Assembly: GCF_000184745.1 (NCBI RefSeq)
Contig: NC_014931.1
Location: forward strand, 186,001 to 250,000
DNA from: Variovorax paradoxus EPS
GTDB lineage: Bacteria; Pseudomonadota; Gammaproteobacteria; Burkholderiales; Burkholderiaceae_C
Length of the DNA: 64,000 nucleotides
Direction of reading: 5' to 3'
Below the pieces are notes generated by a model. That model did not search any database. It worked only from the letters and a program-made list of their open reading frames with translations, and was not told the DNA's origin. Both the position numbers and the translations under genes were made by a program. Each line of letters starts with the position of its first letter. The first letter of the stretch is position 1. Shown one piece after another: positions 59,421 through 64,000 of the stretch.

Positions 59421-60674
59421 ATGCAAACCGAACTCGCCCCCGAATTCCGCGACACCGACGAAGGCCGCGAAGCCGAAGCCATCCTGCGCAAGTGCGTGCA
59501 CTGCGGCTTCTGCACCGCCACCTGCCCGACCTACCAACTGCTCGGCGACGAGCTCGACGGCCCGCGCGGACGCATCTACCTCATCAAGCAGGTGCTCGAA
59601 GGCAAGGCGCCGACGCGCAGCACGCAGCTGCACCTCGACCGGTGCCTGACCTGCCGCAACTGCGAGAGCACCTGCCCGAGCGGCGTGCAATACGGCAACC
59701 TCGTGGACATCGGCCGCAAGATCGTCGACGAGAAGGTGCCGCGCCCGGCGATGGAATCGGCCAAGCGCTGGCTGCTGAAGGAAGGGCTGCCGTCGCCGCT
59801 GTTCGGCCCCGCGATGAAGCTCGCGCAGTCGGTGCGCGGCCTGTTGCCCGATGCGCTCAAGGCCAAGGTGCCGGCGAAGCAGGAAGCGGGCGCCTGGCCC
59901 ACCGCCACGCATGCGCGCAAGGTGCTGATGCTCGCGGGCTGCGTGCAGCCGTCGATGATGCCCAACATCAACAGCGCCACCGCGCGCGTGCTCGATGCGG
60001 CCGGCATCCAGGTCGTGATCGCGAAGGAGGCCGGCTGCTGCGGCGCGGTGAAGTTCCACCTCAACGACCAGGAAGGCGGCAAGGCGCAGATGCGCGCCAA
60101 CATCGATGCGTGGTGGCCAGAGGTCGAGCGCAATGAAGTGGAAGCCATCGTGATGAACGCGTCGGGCTGCGGCGTCACCGTGCGCGAGTACGGCCACCTG
60201 CTGCAGCACGATGCGGCCTATGCGGCGAAGGCGGCGCGCATCAGCGAACTGACGCGCGACCTGAGCGAGCTGCTGCCCGATCTCTTGCCCGCGTTGAAGG
60301 CCCGCGTGCGCGCGCCCGAAGGCGTGGTCGCCTACCACCCGCCGTGCACGCTGCAGCACGGCCAGAAGCTGCGCGGCGGCGTCGAGACGCACCTGCGCGC
60401 ACTCGGCTTCGACGTGCGCGTGGCCATGAACGAATCGCACCTGTGCTGCGGCTCAGCGGGCACGTATTCGGTGCTGCAGCCCGAGCTGGCCTACCCGCTG
60501 CGCGACCGCAAGCTGGGGCACCTGAAGCAGCTGCAGCCCACCACCATTGCCTCGGCCAACATCGGCTGCATCACGCACCTGCAAAGCGGCAGCGGGGAGA
60601 CGCCGGTGCGGCACTGGGTCGAGCTGCTGGATGCCGCACTGGATCGCCGGCCGGGCGCGCAGGGTAGGGCCTGA
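59421..60674 (+). CDS. glcF: Glycolate oxidase iron-sulfur subunit GlcF
   Basis: 417-aa subunit moving electrons from GlcD/E to the membrane. Two [4Fe-4S] motifs, CVHCGFCTATCP (residue ~25) and CLTCRNCESTCP (~75), are followed by two CCG domains (EAGCCGAVKFHL at ~193 and SHLCCGSAGTYSVLQP at ~345). The ATG at 59421 matches family starts; the upstream frame overlaps glcE. Confidence 0.95.
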   Translation: MQTELAPEFRDTDEGREAEAILRKCVHCGFCTATCPTYQLLGDELDGPRGRIYLIKQVLEGKAPTRSTQLHLDRCLTCRNCESTCPSGVQYGNLVDIGRKIVDEKVPRPAMESAKRWLLKEGLPSPLFGPAMKLAQSVRGLLPDALKAKVPAKQEAGAWPTATHARKVLMLAGCVQPSMMPNINSATARVLDAAGIQVVIAKEAGCCGAVKFHLNDQEGGKAQMRANIDAWWPEVERNEVEAIVMNASGCGVTVREYGHLLQHDAAYAAKAARISELTRDLSELLPDLLPALKARVRAPEGVVAYHPPCTLQHGQKLRGGVETHLRALGFDVRVAMNESHLCCGSAGTYSVLQPELAYPLRDRKLGHLKQLQPTTIASANIGCITHLQSGSGETPVRHWVELLDAALDRRPGAQGRA

Positions 60675-60763
60675 TCGCACAGCAGGGCAGGGCGCGGTCC
60701 GACTCGCGCGGCGGACGCTTGCGGCGCATCATGGCGGCACCGAATCTGCAAGGAGCCTGTGCC

Positions 60764-61189
60764 ATGTCCCACGTTATCCAACTTCCGCTGCGACGCGTTC
60801 TGCTGGCCTGCGCTTGCGTGGCCGGTGCCGTGGCGGCGCACGCCCAGTCCGCCATGCCTGCGTGGCAGGGCGCCGGTCCTACGCGCTACGTCTGCGGCGG
60901 TATCGGCTCCGACGAATCGAATGCGATGCGCGGGGCCATGAAGGAGCATCCGCTCTCGCTGTTGTTTGCACGCGCCGACGGCGCCTACATGGCCAGCGTC
61001 GACGTCACGATCAAGGGCGGCGACACCAACTCGTCCGCTGCCATGGCCTTTCGCGCCGGCGGTCCGGTGTGCCTGATCGACATCCCGGACGGGCGTTACA
61101 CCATCGATGTCACCACGCCCGGCGGGCAGGCCAAGAGCCAGACGGTGACGGTGGGCGGCGGCGCGAAGACCGCCAGCTTCCGCTTCTGA
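60764..61189 (+). CDS. Small secreted protein of unknown function
   Basis: 141 aa with a signal peptide (cleavage AHA-Q) and an AAGGAG site before the ATG. The mature part has two Cys (RYVCGG, PVCLID) and a C-terminal beta-rich stretch (IDIPDGRYTIDVTTPGG...TASFRF) reminiscent of carboxypeptidase-regulatory-like or PEGA-type folds. I do not recognise a function. Confidence 0.65.
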   Translation: MSHVIQLPLRRVLLACACVAGAVAAHAQSAMPAWQGAGPTRYVCGGIGSDESNAMRGAMKEHPLSLLFARADGAYMASVDVTIKGGDTNSSAAMAFRAGGPVCLIDIPDGRYTIDVTTPGGQAKSQTVTVGGGAKTASFRF

Positions 61190-61209
61190 AGAAGGCGTGA
61201 AGCGGGTGT

Positions 61210-61698
61210 TCAGCCCGCTGCGAGCGCCGCCTCGACGTCGCGCGTGAGCGAGGCGGGCGTGTCGAGCGGCGCATAGCGCTTGAGCACCGTGCCATCGCGC
61301 CCGATGAGGAACTTGGTGAAGTTCCACTTGATGGCGGTGAGGCCCAGGAGGCCCGGCTTCTCTTTGGTGAGCCACTGGTAGAGCGGCGCGGCGTTGCTGC
61401 CGTTGACGTCGATCTTCTCCATCATCGGAAAACTCACGCCGTAGTTCTTGGTGCAGAACGCGCCGATTTCCTCGTTGGTGCCCGGGTCCTGCGAGCCGAA
61501 CTGGTTCGACGGAAAACCCAGCACCGCGAGGCCCTGGTCGGCGTACTTCTCGTGCAACGCTTCGAGCCCGGCGAACTGCGGCGTGAACCCGCATTTGCTC
61601 GCCGTGTTGACGATCAGCAGCACCTTGCCCTTGAAGGCGGAAAGCTTCACGGGCTTGCCGTCGATCTGGTTGGCCTCGAAGTCGTAGACGCTGGTCAT
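61210..61698 (-). CDS. Glutathione peroxidase family protein (BtuE-like)
   Basis: 162-aa thiol peroxidase reducing hydrogen and lipid peroxides. Peroxidatic C36 is in NTASKCGFTPQ; FPSNQFGSQDPG supplies the Gln and a possible resolving region, and KWNFTKFLI the conserved Trp-Asn. As in most bacteria Cys replaces selenocysteine and thioredoxin may be the reductant. It lies 11 nt downstream of the EamA gene on the same strand. Confidence 0.94.
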   Translation of the reverse strand: MTSVYDFEANQIDGKPVKLSAFKGKVLLIVNTASKCGFTPQFAGLEALHEKYADQGLAVLGFPSNQFGSQDPGTNEEIGAFCTKNYGVSFPMMEKIDVNGSNAAPLYQWLTKEKPGLLGLTAIKWNFTKFLIGRDGTVLKRYAPLDTPASLTRDVEAALAAG

Positions 61699-61709
61699 GG
61701 AGATGTTCC

Positions 61710-62600
61710 TCAGGTGGACGCAGAGGCGCGATCATCGCCCCGGGCCGGCGTTCGTGCAAACGCGGCCCAGACGGCGCCCAGCACGATCAGCGCGCCGCCC
61801 GTGAGGATGCGCGGGTCCATCGTGGAGGCGCCGAGCGCCACCGACGAGACGCTGGCGAACAGCACTTCCGACAGCATGATCACCGAGGTCGCGCTGGCCG
61901 CGAGCCGTGCCGCGCCGTATTGAAGACACACGTTGCCGATCACGAAACCCGCACCCAGCAGCACGGCCCAGCCGAGCCAGCCCGGCGTGGCCTGCAGAGG
62001 CGAAGCAATGGCGCCGAGCGAGGTGCCGACCAGCGCCGCGATGCCCGCCACGAAGGTGCAGCCGCAGAACATCGCGAGCGCACGCGATTCGCCCGGCGCG
62101 GGCCGCAGGTGGCGCAGCACGATGTTGGTCACCGCGAAGCTGAAGCCGGCCGCCAAGCCCAGCCAGTCGGGCAGGCTCGACGGCACTGGCCAGTCGGTGC
62201 CCGGCGCCTTGAGCACCACGACCACCCCGGTGAGCGCCAGCGCCACGCGCGCGAGCGCGCCGCCCGTGGGCCGCTCGCCCAGCAGCAGCCAGCCCAGCAG
62301 CACGCTCCAGAGCGGCATCAGATAGAACAGCAGCACCACGCGCACGACGTCGCCCTGCGTTACCGCCCAGTTGAAACCCACGTTGGTGAAGCCCGCCGCA
62401 AGGCCCAGCACCGCGAGCATCGGGTAGGCCGTGAAGCTCTTCCAGGCATGACGGCGCACGATCCCCATCACCGTCGCGATGGCCAGGTAGATGAGGCAGG
62501 TGGTCCACAGCGGGTGCAGGCCGTGGCTTTCGATGTGCCGGAAGGGAAACCACGACAGCCCCCAGACGAAGGCATTGAAGATCAGCGCGAGGGCGGGCAT
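61710..62600 (-). CDS. EamA-family (DMT) transporter
   Basis: 296 aa, ten predicted membrane helices in two EamA repeats (first AVTQGDVVRVVLLFYLMPLWSVLLGWLLLGERP; second ASATSVIMLSEVLFASVSSVALG). Such proteins export metabolites or amino acids; substrate unknown. It is transcribed with the glutathione peroxidase gene. Confidence 0.9.
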   Translation of the reverse strand: MPALALIFNAFVWGLSWFPFRHIESHGLHPLWTTCLIYLAIATVMGIVRRHAWKSFTAYPMLAVLGLAAGFTNVGFNWAVTQGDVVRVVLLFYLMPLWSVLLGWLLLGERPTGGALARVALALTGVVVVLKAPGTDWPVPSSLPDWLGLAAGFSFAVTNIVLRHLRPAPGESRALAMFCGCTFVAGIAALVGTSLGAIASPLQATPGWLGWAVLLGAGFVIGNVCLQYGAARLAASATSVIMLSEVLFASVSSVALGASTMDPRILTGGALIVLGAVWAAFARTPARGDDRASAST

Positions 62601-62670
62601 GGTGGCGTCGGGAGAAAAGGGGCTTCGGCGCTCGGCGCGCCGGCCGTCTCACCAACGCAGTCGCGCAAGG

Positions 62671-63975
62671 TCAGTGGTGTTTGTCGCTGCGGGCGATGGC
62701 CAGCAGATGCTCGACTTCTTCCGGGTACTTCTTCAGGTTGTTCTCGTGCCAGCGCTTGATGAGCCACATGCAGCCCGCCACCACGAGGCCGAAGGCGCTG
62801 ATCGCACCGTAGGCCGACAGGCCCAGCCCGGTGCACACGCTGTAGAAGCCGCCCAGCAGAAGGATGCAGGCCTGCTCGTTGAAGTTCTGCACGGCAATCG
62901 AACGGCCCGCGCCCATGAGGTTGTGGCCGCGGTGCTGCAAGAGCGCATTCATCGGCACCACCAGGAAGCCGCCAAGGCCGCCCAGGATGATGAGGAACGG
63001 CACCGCGAGCCACACGTTGCCGATGAAGTTCATGCAGATGACCATGAGACCCATCGCGATGCCCATCGGGATCACGCGGGTGGCCATGTCCAGCCGCATG
63101 CGCATCGAGGCCACGATGGCGCCCACGGCCGTGCCGATGGTCACCACGCCAGTGAGCGCCGAGGCCTGCGTCGTGTTGTAGCCCAGCGCGAGCGAAGCCC
63201 ACGCCAGCACGATGTACTTGAGGTTGCCGCCCGCGCCCCAGAAGAGCGTGGTGGTGGCCAGCGAGATCTGGCCGAGGCGGTCGCGCCACAGGCGCGCATT
63301 GCAATGCCAGAAGTCGGGCAGCAGCGCGGCGAGGTTGCGTGCGAAGCCGTGCTCGGGGTTGGAGCGCAACGGGCGCATCTCGACGCCGGTGTGCGGGATG
63401 CGCGTGTTGAACCAGGCGGCCAGCATGTAGACCAGGATCAGCACCGAGATCGCGGCCTCGGCGGGGGAATCGATGCCGGTGTCGATCAGCGGGAAGTCGA
63501 AGGCCAGCAAGTGGCTGGAGACCGCATGGCCCACGAGCGTGCCGCCCAGCACGATGCCCAGGAGGATGGAGGCGATGGTGAGGCCCTCGATCCAGCCGTT
63601 GGCCTTGACCAGTTGCGAGGCGGGCAGCAGTTCGGTGAGGATGCCGTACTTGGCCGGCGAGTAGGCCGCCGCGCCCAGGCCCACGATCGAATACGACAAC
63701 AGGGGGTGCGAGCCGAACAGCATCATCAGGCAGCCGATCACCTTGATCGCGTTGCTGATGAACATCACCTTGCCCTTGGGCAGCGCGTCTGCAAACGCGC
63801 CCACCAGCGGCGCAAGCACCACATAGAAGACTGCGAAGATCGGCACCAGTGCCGCGCGCTGCCATTCGGGCGCGCCCGAACTTCGCATGAGATCGACGGC
63901 AACAACGAAAAGCGCTTGGTCGGCCAGCGACGAAAAGAACTGGGCCGACATGATCGTGTAGAAACCGCGCTTCAT
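62671..63975 (-). CDS. lplT: Lysophospholipid transporter LplT
   Basis: 434-aa major-facilitator protein that flips lysophosphatidylethanolamine inward for re-acylation. The N-terminus FYTIMSAQFFSSLADQALFVVAVDLM and PAKYGILTELLP (~residue 107) are typical of the LplT branch, with about twelve helices. In enterobacteria it is followed by or fused to the acyltransferase Aas; here the EamA gene follows instead. The gene starts 25 nt before the window end. Confidence 0.93.
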   Translation of the reverse strand: MKRGFYTIMSAQFFSSLADQALFVVAVDLMRSSGAPEWQRAALVPIFAVFYVVLAPLVGAFADALPKGKVMFISNAIKVIGCLMMLFGSHPLLSYSIVGLGAAAYSPAKYGILTELLPASQLVKANGWIEGLTIASILLGIVLGGTLVGHAVSSHLLAFDFPLIDTGIDSPAEAAISVLILVYMLAAWFNTRIPHTGVEMRPLRSNPEHGFARNLAALLPDFWHCNARLWRDRLGQISLATTTLFWGAGGNLKYIVLAWASLALGYNTTQASALTGVVTIGTAVGAIVASMRMRLDMATRVIPMGIAMGLMVICMNFIGNVWLAVPFLIILGGLGGFLVVPMNALLQHRGHNLMGAGRSIAVQNFNEQACILLLGGFYSVCTGLGLSAYGAISAFGLVVAGCMWLIKRWHENNLKKYPEEVEHLLAIARSDKHH

Positions 63976-64000
63976 CGATGGGCTGGCTGGCCAGAGGGGT

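Overview
The window is about 64 kb of GC-rich, densely coding bacterial chromosome. Gene content and order suggest a betaproteobacterium of the Comamonadaceae, most like Variovorax. The signs are a five-step histidine pathway, a methionine synthase split into two polypeptides, a porin-glnK-amtB operon, glcDEF and many translated REP palindromes. The genus is inferred from gene content and style, not from a marker gene. I saw no rRNA, tRNA or CRISPR array.

Layout. 1-3.2 kb: an exported nucleoside hydrolase lipoprotein and recQ (convergent). 3.2-19 kb: histidine utilisation. A NitT/TauT-type ABC transporter lies behind a textbook sigma-54 promoter and two HutC-type operators, followed by hutC, hutH (a third operator), hutU, an IclR regulator and a HisJ/HisM-type transporter without an ATPase gene. 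An IS110-family element has landed inside a REP palindrome and separates these genes from hutD-hutI-hutF-hutG. 19-27 kb: the two halves of split MetH, the downstream half behind an S-adenosylhomocysteine (SAH) riboswitch. Between them are a small lipoprotein, a LysR/PACE efflux pair and a lipase with its foldase. 27-30 kb: three overlapping membrane/glycosyltransferase genes ending in GtrA.

30-48.4 kb: the most interesting region, a cluster that reads as nicotinamide/nicotinate catabolism. It encodes a Tat-exported nicotinamidase, a NicAB-type nicotinate dehydrogenase (2Fe-2S subunit plus a molybdopterin/tri-haem cytochrome subunit), a 6-hydroxynicotinate reductase-like Fe-S protein, an enamidase-like amidohydrolase, a ferredoxin-NADP reductase, a TetR regulator, two DUF1185 paralogues, a UPF0280 protein and a branched-chain-type ABC transporter with two binding proteins. 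Together these predict a reductive ring-opening route in a probably aerobic bacterium, instead of the NicC/2,5-dihydroxypyridine route.

48.5-64 kb: a fumarylacetoacetase-family protein, comM, a sigma-54-type promoter before porin-glnK-amtB with strong terminators behind it, an SMP-30 protein, a 258-bp fold-back repeat, a LysR regulator, glcDEF, a small secreted protein, glutathione peroxidase, an EamA transporter and lplT.

Across the window REP-like palindromes sit inside or between genes and are translated in frame in several of them (ABC binding protein, HutI, HutF, NicB). They also provide start, stop and ribosome-binding sequence at operon junctions.
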